Source: JANLSE01 sp038214135 (lineage in GTDB: Bacteria > Chloroflexota > Chloroflexia > Chloroflexales > Roseiflexaceae). Taken from it: 43,194 nucleotides of DNA. Both the position numbers and the translations under genes were made by a program. The notes below the pieces were generated by a model. The model saw only the letters and a program-made list of their open reading frames with translations, had not been told where the DNA came from and searched no databases. How positions within the stretch are numbered: position 1 is the stretch's first letter; the number at the start of each line of letters is the position of its first letter. Shown in pieces: positions 23,458-32,627 of the stretch. The stretch is taken from positions 1 through 43,194 of the forward strand of contig JBBQSD010000044.1 of the NCBI GenBank assembly GCA_038214135.1, given 5' to 3'.

Positions 23458-25315
23458 AGCACGAACACAACGCTCGCAATCTCCAGTAGAGCCGCCGCAA
23501 CTCCTGGGGCGTATGGGTGGCGGCCCACGCCAATTCGGTAAGGTTGAACACGCGAAAGATCGGCGCGGCACCATTCGGCGGCTATGGGGCTATCTGAAGC
23601 ACCAGCGCAATGCGCTCATATTGACTGCTGCGATGGTGGTTGTGACAACGGCACTGAACGTGCTCGGACCGTATCTGCTTGGCCTAGCAATCGACAAGTA
23701 TGTGCTGACGCATGATCTGCCTGGGCTGGCCTGGATCTGCTTGCTGATGCTAGCGGCCTATGCGCTCAACGCATTGCTGACATGGCTACAGAGCTATGTG
23801 ATGGCTGGTGCGGCGCAGCGAACCATTCGGGATCTGCGGGCGGATCTGTTTAAGAAGCTCCAATCACTGCCATTACGCTTCTTCGATCAACGGGCACATG
23901 GCGATTTGATGAGCCGCTTGACCAATGATATTGAGAATGTGAACCAGGTACTCGCCGATGGGATCGTGCAGATTGTCTCTGGTGTTCTGAGCATGATTGG
24001 CGTGGCCATCGCCATGCTGCTGATCAACCCAGTTCTGGCGCTTGTCAGCATTCTATCGATCACATTGATGTCGCTGACTGTGAACATGTGGGTTGCACCG
24101 CGTACTCGCTCGGGATTTCGGCAACAGCAGGCATCGCTCGGCAAGCTGAATGGCTTGATCGAGGAGACAATCAGCGGCCAGCGGGTTGTGAAGGCCTATC
24201 ATCGTGAGCCAGTTGTGATCGAGCAGTTTGATCAGAACAATCGTGAGTTGCGTAAAGCTGCAACGCGGGCACAGATCTTTGCCAGCCTGATCGGGCCGAT
24301 GATGAATTTCGTTGGCAACCTGGGTTTAGCTGTTGTCGCCGGAATCGGTGGCTGGATGGCCGTTCAGGGATTGGCAACCGTCGGTACGATTGCTGGGTTT
24401 ATCAACTTCTCACGCCAGTTTGGCAGGCCACTCAACGAACTGGCCAATCTGTATAGCGCAATCCAATCGGCTGTTGCGGGTGCCGAGCGGGTGTTTGCGA
24501 TCATCGATGAGACGCCAGAGACGGATGCGCCTGATGCGCTGCCACTTGGTGCAATTCGTGGCGATGTACGCTTCGAGCAGGTTTCGTTTGGTTATGAGCC
24601 AGATGTACCGGTGCTGAAACAGATCGATGTACGTGCCGAACCGGGCCAGATTATTGCGCTGGTTGGGCCGACTGGCGCAGGCAAGACGACGATTGTTAAT
24701 CTCCTGACGCGCTTCTATGAGATCGATAGCGGCCAGATTTTGATCGATAGCCAGGATATTCGCCAGATCAGGAAGACCGATCTGCGCCAGCAGTTGGGGA
24801 TTGTGTTGCAGGACACATTCCTGTTTGCGGGGAGCGTGATGGCGAATATTCGCTATGGGCGGCTTGACGCATCCGCTGATGAGGTGATTGCGGCGGCACG
24901 GCTGGCCAATGCCGATCAGTTCATCCATCGCCTGCCGCAGGGCTATGAGACGCTGCTCTCTGAGCGGGCCGGAAACCTGAGCCAGGGCCAGCGGCAGCTA
25001 TTGGCGATTGCCCGCGCACTCTTGGCCAACCCGAGTGTGTTGATCCTTGATGAAGCCACCAGCAGCGTCGATACCCGCACCGAGCAACATATCCAGGAGG
25101 CCATGCTGCGATTGATGGCCGGACGAACCAGTTTTGTGATTGCCCATCGGCTCAGTACGATCCGCGATGCCGATCAGATCCTGGTGATTAATCATGGTGA
25201 GGTGATCGAGCGCGGCACCCATACACAATTACTCGCTCAGCATGGCTTCTATCAGCATTTGTACACCAGCCAGTTCCGGGCGAATACACGGCTGGAGGGG
25301 ATAGCCGATAGCTGA
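23450..25315 (+). CDS. Heterodimeric ABC exporter subunit with canonical ATPase residues
   Basis: 621 residues from ATG 23450; the frame is open further upstream inside the first subunit, but the overlap start is the natural one. After a hydrophilic N-terminal extension with GRMGGGPRQFGKVEHAKDRRGTIRRLWGYLK, which is typical of this half, come six membrane helices and an ATPase domain: Walker A GPTGAGKTT, signature LSQGQRQL (Gln for Gly), Walker B VLILDEATSSVD with catalytic Glu, and switch His in VIAHRLST. Together with the first subunit this gives one working ATP site (this Walker A/B and His with the partner's LSGGQ). It acts in the cytoplasmic membrane as a dimer. Confidence 0.93.
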   Translation: MSEARTQRSQSPVEPPQLLGRMGGGPRQFGKVEHAKDRRGTIRRLWGYLKHQRNALILTAAMVVVTTALNVLGPYLLGLAIDKYVLTHDLPGLAWICLLMLAAYALNALLTWLQSYVMAGAAQRTIRDLRADLFKKLQSLPLRFFDQRAHGDLMSRLTNDIENVNQVLADGIVQIVSGVLSMIGVAIAMLLINPVLALVSILSITLMSLTVNMWVAPRTRSGFRQQQASLGKLNGLIEETISGQRVVKAYHREPVVIEQFDQNNRELRKAATRAQIFASLIGPMMNFVGNLGLAVVAGIGGWMAVQGLATVGTIAGFINFSRQFGRPLNELANLYSAIQSAVAGAERVFAIIDETPETDAPDALPLGAIRGDVRFEQVSFGYEPDVPVLKQIDVRAEPGQIIALVGPTGAGKTTIVNLLTRFYEIDSGQILIDSQDIRQIRKTDLRQQLGIVLQDTFLFAGSVMANIRYGRLDASADEVIAAARLANADQFIHRLPQGYETLLSERAGNLSQGQRQLLAIARALLANPSVLILDEATSSVDTRTEQHIQEAMLRLMAGRTSFVIAHRLSTIRDADQILVINHGEVIERGTHTQLLAQHGFYQHLYTSQFRANTRLEGIADS

Positions 25316-25331
25316 TCAACTCGCACATCGC

Positions 25332-25354
25332 CTGACTCCTGACTCCTGACTCCT
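25332..25354. repeat. Short tandem ctgactc repeat downstream of the ABC operon
   Basis: Just over three 7-base units, 17 bases after the operon stop. Same word as 21667-21684. Confidence 0.6.
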
Positions 25355-25442
25355 CGGTTCTGCGCTCCTTGACACACCCGCGATTTCTGGTATCGTTGAT
25401 TTGCATGAACCCCTAGTTAAAGTGCCCCACAGGAGGCAACCA

Positions 25443-26303
25443 ATGATCGCCACACAACCATTTGGCCGGACAGGACACATCAGCACCCGCGTCATCTTTG
25501 GCGCAGCAGCACTCGGCGGTGTGACCCAGGAGGAAGCGGATAGCACGCTCGAATTGCTGATTCAATATGGGATCAATCATATCGATACTGCCGCGAGCTA
25601 TGGCGAATCAGAGCTACGCATTGGCCCATGGATGGCGGAACATCGCTCACGCTTCTTTCTTGCAACGAAGACGGGCGAGCGCTCGTTTCAGCCAGCCTAC
25701 GATTCCATCCTGCGCTCGCTTGATCGCATGCGCATCGAGAGCTTCGATCTGATCCAGTTGCATAATCTGGTTGATCCAGCCGAATGGGAGACGGCAATGG
25801 GTCCGGGTGGCGCACTTGAGGCGGCAATCAAGGCCCGTGATGAGGGCCTCGTGCGCTTCATTGGTGTCACTGGCCACGGCCTCCCAGTGGCTCGCCAGCA
25901 TCGCCGGGCTCTCGAACAATTCGACTTTGACTCGGTGCTGTTGCCCTATAGCTACATCCTCATGAAGGATGCCCAGTATGCCGCCGATTTCGTAGCTCTC
26001 GCAGAACTGTGCGCCCAACGCAATGTCGCCATGCAGACGATCAAGTCCATCACCCGTGCCCCATGGGGCGAGCGTGACCGCACGGCTGCAACATGGTACG
26101 AACCACTAGCTCGCCAGGAGGATATCGATCTGGCGGTTCATTGGGTGCTTGGTTCACGCCCGGTGTTCCTCAATACCGTCGGCGATATTCATGTGCTGCC
26201 GAAGGTTCTGGAAGCTGCGACCCGCTTCACCCAGGCTCCATCGGAAATGGCCATGGACGAATTGTTGGCCGAGCGGGAGATGGCACCGCTATTTACTGAA
26301 TAA
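25443..26303 (+). CDS. Aldo/keto reductase
   Basis: 286 residues from ATG 25443, with AGGAGG upstream. The tetrad is visible: Asp and Tyr in NHIDTAASYGESE, Lys in LATKTGE, His in DLIQLHNL. These are the catalytic residues of the AKR barrel, which reduces aldehydes or ketones with NADPH. The C-terminal region is shorter than in classical AKRs and resembles the YdjG/oxidoreductase subgroup. The lipase-like gene starts 4 bases after its stop. Substrate unknown. Confidence 0.9.
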   Translation: MIATQPFGRTGHISTRVIFGAAALGGVTQEEADSTLELLIQYGINHIDTAASYGESELRIGPWMAEHRSRFFLATKTGERSFQPAYDSILRSLDRMRIESFDLIQLHNLVDPAEWETAMGPGGALEAAIKARDEGLVRFIGVTGHGLPVARQHRRALEQFDFDSVLLPYSYILMKDAQYAADFVALAELCAQRNVAMQTIKSITRAPWGERDRTAATWYEPLARQEDIDLAVHWVLGSRPVFLNTVGDIHVLPKVLEAATRFTQAPSEMAMDELLAEREMAPLFTE

Positions 26304-26307
26304 TACT

Positions 26308-27141
26308 ATGACGATCACACATACAGATGGCACAATCACTGGCAATAATGGCATGGCGCTGTTCATGCAATCCTGGCGGCCAGCGCAACCGCGTGCGGTG
26401 GTTGCGCTAGCGCATGGCCTCGGCGAACATAGTGGTCGTTATGGGAATCTGATCACCGAACTCAATGCCCGTGACTATGCCGTCTATGCCATCGATCATC
26501 GTGGGCATGGGCGTAGCCCCGGCCAACGAGCCTATATCGATTCCTGGGAGGATTTTCGGGCGGGAATACGCGCACTGATAGCATATATTCATACGAGTGA
26601 ACCGGATCTGCCGGTGTTCCTGATCGGCCATAGCCTTGGTGGGTTGATCGCGCTGAACTATGTGCTGCACGAACCAGGTACACTGCATGGCATTATTGCA
26701 TCGGCTCCTGCCCTGAGTAGCGATGGACTCTCGCCTGTGCTGGCACTGCTCAGTAAATTGCTCTCGCGGATTGCACCAACATTCTCGTTGCAGAGCAAGC
26801 TGCCGCTGAGCGGGATCTCGCGCGATCCGGCAGCGCAGCAGGCCTACGCAACCGATCCGCTTGTCAGCATGGTTGGCACACCACGGCTTGCCACCGAGAG
26901 TTTCGCAGCAATCGCCTGGACGAATGCCCATGCTGGCGATCTCAAGCTGCCACTGTTGATTATTCACGGCGAGGCCGATCCAATCGTGCCGCCCGAATCA
27001 AGCGCCCGTTTCATTGCCAACGCCGGATCAGCCGATAAGCAGCGCATCACCTATCCTGGCGTTGTTCACGAGACTCATAATGATCTCGGCTGGCATCGGC
27101 CAGTCGATGATATTGCCAATTGGCTCGATAGCCATCTTTAG
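26308..27141 (+). CDS. Alpha/beta hydrolase, monoacylglycerol lipase/lysophospholipase type
   Basis: 277 residues from ATG 26308. The family opening HTDGTITGNNGMALFMQSWRP and AHGLGEHSGRYGNL, the DHRGHGRSPGQRA loop, nucleophile elbow GHSLGG, acid in HGEADPIVPP and catalytic His in GVVHETHND are all present in order. It likely hydrolyses monoacylglycerols or lysophospholipids. It is cytoplasmic or membrane-peripheral, without a signal peptide. It is probably cotranscribed with the aldo/keto reductase. A perfect hairpin follows. Confidence 0.9.
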   Translation: MTITHTDGTITGNNGMALFMQSWRPAQPRAVVALAHGLGEHSGRYGNLITELNARDYAVYAIDHRGHGRSPGQRAYIDSWEDFRAGIRALIAYIHTSEPDLPVFLIGHSLGGLIALNYVLHEPGTLHGIIASAPALSSDGLSPVLALLSKLLSRIAPTFSLQSKLPLSGISRDPAAQQAYATDPLVSMVGTPRLATESFAAIAWTNAHAGDLKLPLLIIHGEADPIVPPESSARFIANAGSADKQRITYPGVVHETHNDLGWHRPVDDIANWLDSHL

Positions 27142-27192
27142 TGTTTATCTCTTGGTGGGTTTGGGGGCTTGCTAGCCTCCAAACATTCTATA

Positions 27193-27229
27193 TTCTGGTG
27201 TGCTTCAGCTTTGCTGAAGCACACCAGAA
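27193..27229 (+). terminator. Perfect 17-bp hairpin between lipase and MetF-like genes
   Basis: Arms 27193-27209 (ttctggtgtgcttcagc) and 27213-27229 match exactly around ttt. It separates the reductase/lipase pair from the next gene and ends 16 bases before that gene's ATG. A-rich flank on the right and some T on the left permit use in either direction. Confidence 0.7.
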
Positions 27230-27245
27230 AAACTATCATGAACAT

Positions 27246-28163
27246 ATGCCAACATATAGCACATTCCAGCGTCGGCTTGAGGCCGGACAAATCGTTGTTA
27301 CTGGTGAGCTTGCTCCACCAAAGAGCGCATCACGCGCCACGGTTGAGCGACTTGCGCTGGGCCTCAAGGATTCCGTTGATGCAATCAATCTCACCGATAA
27401 CCAGCGCGGGCTTGGCCGAATGTCCGCCCTTGGTGCCGGCATCCTGGTTCATCAACTGGGCATCGAACCAATTGCCCAGCTGACATGCCAGCATCGCAAT
27501 CGGATCGCCCTACAGGCCGATGTACTGAGTGGCAACGCCTGCGGTATCCCGAATTTCCTGGCGATGACCGGCGATCACCCCAAGATTGGCGATCATCCAG
27601 ATGCCAAGAACGTCCTGGATCTGAATTCATTCCAGTTGATCAAGATGCTGCGTGGCATGCGTGATGAAGGCCGCTTCCAATCGGGCGTGGCACTCAGCGA
27701 AGCACCACGTTTCTTCCTTGGCGGCGTCTCGAACCCGAATATCGAACGGGTCGCACGGCTCGAACGCAAGATTCAGTATGGAGCCGAATTTATTCAGACC
27801 CAGATTCTGTTCGATCTTGAGCGCTTCAAGCTGTGGATGGCCGATGCGCGTGCGGCCGGGCTGCACCAACAGGCCCACATCCTGGCTGGTGTGATGATCG
27901 TCAAATCGGCCACATCGGTACGCTTCCTGCGTGATCATTTGCCTGGCTCGCGTGTTCCCGATTGGGTGATTGATCGGATGGACAAGGCCAAAAACCCTGA
28001 GCAAGAGGGCATTCAGATCGCTGCCGAATTAACCCAGGAATTGTTAGCAATCGAGGGTGTGCGCGGCATTCACCTCATGTCAGTTGGCTGGACCAAAGCG
28101 ATTCCACAGGTTGTTCAGCAGGCTGGATTATATCCACGGCCACCTGCTCCACCCATGGAGTAG
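27246..28163 (+). CDS. Methylenetetrahydrofolate reductase family protein (MetF-like)
   Basis: 305 residues from ATG 27246. The barrel begins IVVTGELAPPKSASRATVERLALGLKDSVDAINLTDNQ, with the conserved Glu of VTGELAPP; it continues EPIAQLTCQHRNRIALQADVLSGNACGIPNFLAMTGDHP and GVALSEAPRFFLGG, with KIQYGAEFIQTQILFD (the usual GADF.. TQ motif). The role is FAD-dependent reduction of methylene-THF to methyl-THF for methionine synthesis or one-carbon flow. The frame is open upstream to 27141, but that extension runs through the hairpin. Aspartate kinase follows after 18 bases, both feeding methionine synthesis. Confidence 0.85.
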   Translation: MPTYSTFQRRLEAGQIVVTGELAPPKSASRATVERLALGLKDSVDAINLTDNQRGLGRMSALGAGILVHQLGIEPIAQLTCQHRNRIALQADVLSGNACGIPNFLAMTGDHPKIGDHPDAKNVLDLNSFQLIKMLRGMRDEGRFQSGVALSEAPRFFLGGVSNPNIERVARLERKIQYGAEFIQTQILFDLERFKLWMADARAAGLHQQAHILAGVMIVKSATSVRFLRDHLPGSRVPDWVIDRMDKAKNPEQEGIQIAAELTQELLAIEGVRGIHLMSVGWTKAIPQVVQQAGLYPRPPAPPME

Positions 28164-28181
28164 TGCAATGTCGAGGGTGCA

Positions 28182-29564
28182 ATGCTGATCATGAAGTTTG
28201 GCGCAGCAGCGATCAATGAGGCCGCACGATTGCGCGATCTGGCGCGGGTTGTCAAGGATGGCCGCGATGAGGGCTATGCGGTTGTGGTTGTGTGTAGTGC
28301 ATTGGCTGGCATCACCGATGCACTGATCGAGGCCGCCCGCGCCGCAGCAGAACATCGTGATGGCCCAATCGAATATGCGCGACGCGAATTATGGGGCCGC
28401 CATCGCGCCCTGGCCGAAAAGCTGATCAACGATGAATGGGAACGTGAGGAACTGTATCGTGAATGGGCCGAGCTACTTAAGATCTTTGATCGAATCACCC
28501 GAGCAGTGACGACCCTTGGCGAACTCTCACCCCGTGGCATTGATGCTGTCGCCGTGTTGGGCGAACGCTTCATGGCTCACCTGGTTGCGGTATTGCTGCG
28601 GCGCAGTGGCATCGCCTCCAAGATGGTCGATGGGGCCGAACTGATCGTCACCGATGCACACTTTGGCAACGCACGCCCATTGCTGCCCGAAACATTCATG
28701 CGCGTCCGCGCTCGCCTGGAGAGTTCCCTCAAAGCCTTGATTGTGCCGGTGATTACTGGGTATGTTGGCGCAACCCGCGATGGTGTGGTGACGACATTGG
28801 GGCGTGGTGGTGGCGATTATTCAGCAACACTGATTGGTGCTGCCCTTGAAGCCACAGAAGTATTTCTATGGACTGATGTTGATGGCATTCTCACGGCCGA
28901 TCCAAAGATTGTTGCTGGCGCTCGCACGCTCCCAGAGATTTCATTCAGTGAAGCCGCCGAAATTGCTGCGCTTGGCGCGGAGGTTCTGCATCCACACACC
29001 CTGGCACCACTTGAACAGCGTGGGATTCCGCTGCATATTCGCAACCTCAACCACCCCGAGCGCACAGGCACCAGGGTTGTTGCGCGCCCACAACCAGCCG
29101 AACAACCAGCACGAACGATCATCTCGGCCCGTGGCCTCAGCCTGCTCAGCGTTTCTAGCCATTCCAATGATGCAGATTGGGGACCAGCACTCAGCCGGAT
29201 GGCAGCATCAAGTGTCGATATTCTCTCATTCACGCAGAGCCTCAGTGAACACAGCCTGACACTGGCCGTCCGCGCTGCCGATGCAGCATTCGCCCGTGAA
29301 TGCTTGATCAATGCCCACACCGGCGACCAGGCTCAGGTACAGCCACCTGAAATCACCCTGATCTCGCCGGTTGGCATGGTGGCACTGATTACCACACCCG
29401 GCAATGATGCACTAACAGCACGCATGCTCACATCACTTGGGCGTGCTAATGCATCCATTCTGACACTCACCCACGCTGGGACGCATATCTCCTTCCTCCT
29501 GCCAGAACACCAGGTCGATACCGTTGTCCGTGCCCTCCATCACGACCTTGGGTTGGCCCTGTAA
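28182..29564 (+). CDS. lysC: Aspartate kinase
   Basis: 460 residues; GAGGG 5 bases before the ATG. The N-terminal amino-acid-kinase motif is MKFGAAAIN, where most aspartokinases have KFGGTS: the Gly-Thr-Ser step is replaced, a point worth checking. Other motifs are normal: VAVLGERFMAHLV, TLGRGGGDYSATLIGAAL, FLWTDVDGILTADP, EISFSEAAEIAALGAEVLHPHTL. Two ACT regulatory domains fill the last about 160 residues, so feedback inhibition by lysine or threonine is expected. It catalyses the first step of lysine, threonine and methionine synthesis. Confidence 0.9.
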   Translation: MLIMKFGAAAINEAARLRDLARVVKDGRDEGYAVVVVCSALAGITDALIEAARAAAEHRDGPIEYARRELWGRHRALAEKLINDEWEREELYREWAELLKIFDRITRAVTTLGELSPRGIDAVAVLGERFMAHLVAVLLRRSGIASKMVDGAELIVTDAHFGNARPLLPETFMRVRARLESSLKALIVPVITGYVGATRDGVVTTLGRGGGDYSATLIGAALEATEVFLWTDVDGILTADPKIVAGARTLPEISFSEAAEIAALGAEVLHPHTLAPLEQRGIPLHIRNLNHPERTGTRVVARPQPAEQPARTIISARGLSLLSVSSHSNDADWGPALSRMAASSVDILSFTQSLSEHSLTLAVRAADAAFARECLINAHTGDQAQVQPPEITLISPVGMVALITTPGNDALTARMLTSLGRANASILTLTHAGTHISFLLPEHQVDTVVRALHHDLGLAL

Positions 29565-29595
29565 CTTTGTAGCACCACAGGCCCAGCATTCTATA

Positions 29596-29676
29596 CAAAG
29601 AACAAGAAAACATTGAACAATGCACTCCTTGTTCCTTTGTTCCTTGTTGCTGAACAAGCGAACAAGAGTCGACGAT
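29596..29676. repeat. GAACAA-rich inverted repeats upstream of the GH32 gene
   Basis: acaaagaacaag (29596-29607) is inverted as cttgttcctttgt (29629-29641) with one extra base, followed by further cttgttgctgaacaag and gcgaacaag words. It starts 32 bases after the aspartate kinase stop and may terminate it. The same vocabulary flanks the other side of GH32. Confidence 0.5.
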
Positions 29677-29768
29677 AGATTTGTTCGGTCTAGTAGATAA
29701 ACTGCAAGACAAAACGAGATCTGTGCGGTATAGTATGCGAACCGACGATTTGAAAACAGAGGCACACA

Positions 29769-31169
29769 ATGTTACGAGAGCGGTTACAGGCCGATCCGCA
29801 CCGGCCCGGCTACCACTTTCTGCCGCCCGCGAATTGGATGAGCGATCCAAATGGCCTGATTCAATGGCGTGGCGAGTATCATTTATTCTATCAATACAAT
29901 CCAGAAGAACCAATCTGGGGGCCGATCTCCTGGGGCCATGCGGTCAGTCGCGATCTGTTGCACTGGCAGGATCTGCCGGTTGCTCTATCACCCACACCAG
30001 ATAGCCCGGATAGCGATGGCTGTTGGTCTGGTGTGATCGTTGATGCTGCTGGTATTCCAACCATGATCTATAGCGGCAATCGCAATGATCGCCAGTTTCC
30101 CTGTTTGGCAATCAGCACTGATGATCTGTTGACCTGGCACAAGAACCCGCACAACCCACTGATCAGCGCCTCGCCAGTGGATTTGGATTTGCTGACCTTT
30201 CGTGATCATTGTGTCTGGAGGGATGGTGACGATTGGTATCAACTGATTGGTGGTGGAATCCGTTTTCGAGGTGGCACAGCACTGCTCTATCGTTCAGCCG
30301 ATCTGCGTCAATGGGAATATCTTGGGCCGATCTGCGATGGCCGTTCAGCCGAAACCGGTGAGATATGGGAGTGCCCAGATCTCTTCGCTCTTGGCGATCA
30401 GCATGTGCTGATCGTCTCGTCGATCCCACTACGACGGGCGATCTACCTGATCGGCAGCTTCGACGGGCGAACCTTCACGCCACACACAGATGGCGATGTT
30501 GATGCGGGTGGACATCTGTATGCACCGCTTTCATTTCGAGATGATCAGGGTCGCCGGATCATGATCGGGTGGCTGTGGGAAGGTCGAACCCTCAATGCAC
30601 AAATTGTTGCCGGTTGGGCCGGCATTATGTCACTACCACGCACACTACGCCTTGGTTCCAAGGGCCGCTTGCTTGCCGAGCCAATTGCCGAACTCGAACA
30701 ACTGCGGCGACGCCACCGCCAATATTGCGCTATTGAGCTGCCATCTGATGCACTGATTAATCTTGAGGCAAAGGCTGGCAATATGATCGAGGTTGATCTG
30801 ACCATTGATCTTGGCAAGGCAACCCAGGTCGCTCTGGCTGTCTGCCGAGCACCAGATGGAAGCGAGCAGACATTAATTCTGTTTGATCGGGCGCGTGGCC
30901 GTCTGGAGATTGATCGATCAATTGCCAGCCTCGCTTCCACCAGCCACCGTGAAAGCTTTGGTATGGATTGGTCACCAGCATCAAATGGGCAGATACAGGT
31001 ACGAGTTTTTGTGGATCGCTCTGTGATTGAAGTATTTATTGAAGGCGAATGCCTTACCAGCCGTGTCTACCCCCAACAAGCCAACAGCCTGGGGCTGGCC
31101 ATCGGCGCATGGGGCAATGATGCACGGCTGATCTGCGCCGATATCTGGGACATGCAGCCAGTGTGGTGA
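29769..31169 (+). CDS. Glycoside hydrolase family 32 (fructosidase: invertase/levanase/sucrose-6-phosphate hydrolase)
   Basis: 466 residues. Catalytic motifs of GH32: nucleophile in NWMSDPNG (about residue 26), stabiliser in FRDHC (about 144), acid/base in EIWECPDLF (about 200). The five-blade propeller is followed by a C-terminal beta-sandwich ending in VFVDRSVIEVFIEG. No signal peptide, so it acts in the cytoplasm on sucrose or imported fructosides, whether phosphorylated or not. No sugar transporter or PTS gene is adjacent. GAACAA-rich repeats on both sides set it apart from its neighbours. Confidence 0.93.
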   Translation: MLRERLQADPHRPGYHFLPPANWMSDPNGLIQWRGEYHLFYQYNPEEPIWGPISWGHAVSRDLLHWQDLPVALSPTPDSPDSDGCWSGVIVDAAGIPTMIYSGNRNDRQFPCLAISTDDLLTWHKNPHNPLISASPVDLDLLTFRDHCVWRDGDDWYQLIGGGIRFRGGTALLYRSADLRQWEYLGPICDGRSAETGEIWECPDLFALGDQHVLIVSSIPLRRAIYLIGSFDGRTFTPHTDGDVDAGGHLYAPLSFRDDQGRRIMIGWLWEGRTLNAQIVAGWAGIMSLPRTLRLGSKGRLLAEPIAELEQLRRRHRQYCAIELPSDALINLEAKAGNMIEVDLTIDLGKATQVALAVCRAPDGSEQTLILFDRARGRLEIDRSIASLASTSHRESFGMDWSPASNGQIQVRVFVDRSVIEVFIEGECLTSRVYPQQANSLGLAIGAWGNDARLICADIWDMQPVW

Positions 31170-31172
31170 GCA

Positions 31173-31285
31173 GTAGAACAAGGAACAAACGAACATACTA
31201 GAACAAGAGAGCCAGCGAACAAACAGCCATCAATACGCTCTTGTTCGCTTGTTTCCTCGTGCTCTTGCTGCTTGGTTCTCTTTCA
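31173..31285. repeat. GAACAA-rich repeats downstream of the GH32 gene
   Basis: Multiple gaacaa/ttgttc words, for example agaacaaggaacaaacgaac and cgctcttgttcgcttgtttc, that can form an imperfect stem. Probably a terminator region for the two convergent genes. Confidence 0.5.
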
Positions 31286-31771
31286 CGCAAGGTAGGATTG
31301 TAGATCGGCCAGGCTCGTGCCAACACGAACAATCTTGCTCTCATAGCCATCCCCATAGGCAATAATGCGCCATTGTTCGAGTTCGATTTCTGGGCGAGCA
31401 AACAGATCCAGCAATAACATTGTTTCAGCCTGATTATAGGGATCTTGCCAGCCAGCATACCCACGTTCGATCATAAGTAGATTCTGATGAATACTGATCT
31501 GATGATAGATCCAGATATTTTCCTGTTTTTCTTTCATGTGTTCAAGCTTCTGAAAGCTATGATCATCAATATAGACATGCTGATGGCATAACTGCTGATG
31601 ATCAGCGCAATACATATCATCTTCAGAATAATGAAACAATTCCTGTGGGATATACTGTTGTGCGAGATGCTCAAATAACAGTGGGCCAACTGGATGGATT
31701 GATGCACAAAAGCGCCAATCTGGCCCATAGCCGTGCTGTTGGAGTTCCCAACACCAATATTTTCGATCCAT
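31283..31771 (-). CDS. Hypothetical protein rich in His, Gln and Tyr
   Basis: 162 residues, no signal peptide or membrane helix. His- and Gln-rich composition (ADHQQLCHQHVYIDDH, IYHQISIHQNLLMIERG) is unlike its neighbours. The end ETMLLLDLFARPEIELEQWRIIAYGDGYESKIVRVG looks well folded. Codon use is AT-leaning. No family is recognised. It lies at the edge of the defence-like island and converges on GH32. Confidence 0.65.
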   Translation of the reverse strand: MDRKYWCWELQQHGYGPDWRFCASIHPVGPLLFEHLAQQYIPQELFHYSEDDMYCADHQQLCHQHVYIDDHSFQKLEHMKEKQENIWIYHQISIHQNLLMIERGYAGWQDPYNQAETMLLLDLFARPEIELEQWRIIAYGDGYESKIVRVGTSLADLQSYLA

Positions 31772-32076
31772 TGCTCAACTGCCTCTCATCGCCAATCTGC
31801 TGCTTACCGCTGTCAAGAACTAGCTATAGCAATCCTAGCGGATTTGTAAATGAAGGGAGATTTTCTCGGGGGCTGCGCCCCGAAACCCCTGCTTTGCGCT
31901 ACGCGCTTTTATAACTCAAATAGGAATGCTATAGTTCTTTTGGTATAGGCACACACTATTCTACATTATCTGTATGATTATGGCATCCGTACCTGTTTGT
32001 GTACCAGAAACAACTACTGAAACACTGCCCTCATGCAGAGGCGCGGTTGCTGCTGTAACCGCGCCTCTGCGCGATG
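31772..32076. other. Intergenic region with hairpins
   Basis: No gene seen. 31867-31882 is a G/C-rich hairpin (cgggg...ccccg) in a context (ctgcgccccgaaacccctgctttgcgct) typical of dispersed non-coding repeats. The terminator at 32035-32070 lies at the right end. Confidence 0.5.
32035..32070 (-). terminator. Perfect 14-bp hairpin after the 32442 gene
   Basis: Arms 32035-32048 (gcagaggcgcggtt) and 32057-32070 are exact inverted repeats with an 8-base loop. Reading on the minus strand it starts 7 bases after the hypothetical gene's stop. Confidence 0.75.
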
Positions 32077-32442
32077 TTATACCGAAGCCTCGGTGCCACG
32101 GGCGATGCGCCGTGACGGTCGCTTCCGCTCCGACTTCTTCTTCAGTCCAATCGCCTGAACCGCTGGTGAATCGTTGCCATACTGCGCGATCACGGCCGCC
32201 TTGGCACCAATGATCGCATTGTGGAACTCGCGCGTCGCAGCGATCTCCGCGTCGCGGGCGGCGGCCAGTGCCTTGCGGGCGCGCTGCGTCGCCTGCAAGG
32301 CCCGATCCATCGCCTGCGCGAGGCTGATGAGCGACTCCGTCGCATACAACGGATTGACCGCCGTATAGTCGGTCAGGTCTCGAAGAGCCAGTAGCGCGGC
32401 GCGGTCAGCGTCAAGTGTGTCGGGTGCAAGTGGTGTTGGCAT
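32077..32442 (-). CDS. Conserved hypothetical protein with basic C-terminal tail
   Basis: 121 residues from ATG 32442 (AAGGA upstream); the frame is open to 32514 but without a ribosome site. Long helices (SLAQAMDRALQATQRARKALAAARDAEIAATREFHNAIIGAKAAVIAQYG) probably form a coiled-coil bundle, followed by NDSPAVQAIGLKKKSERKRPSRR. The SPAVQAIGLKKKSERK..R ending recurs in cyanobacterial and Chloroflexota hypothetical proteins. The function is unknown; the basic tail could bind nucleic acid. Confidence 0.7.
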   Translation of the reverse strand: MPTPLAPDTLDADRAALLALRDLTDYTAVNPLYATESLISLAQAMDRALQATQRARKALAAARDAEIAATREFHNAIIGAKAAVIAQYGNDSPAVQAIGLKKKSERKRPSRRIARGTEASV

Positions 32443-32627
32443 GTCTGGGATGTTCCTTTCAATATTTGCCAATCCTACGTCGCGCACAGTGCGTCGACGT
32501 ATGTGCTGATACAATACCGCATGCCCTTAACCATTTTATTACCATTATGTGGGTGATTGTTTGTTCCAGCAGATCGATCATTGATGATTGCACGCTCAAC
32601 CGGTAGTTTGGCTGCGCTGCTCCTCTG

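Noticed and set aside
27193..27229. Perfect inverted repeat as an insertion-sequence end
   Set aside because: Both arms are adjacent with a 3-base loop and no transposase; it is a hairpin, not terminal repeats.
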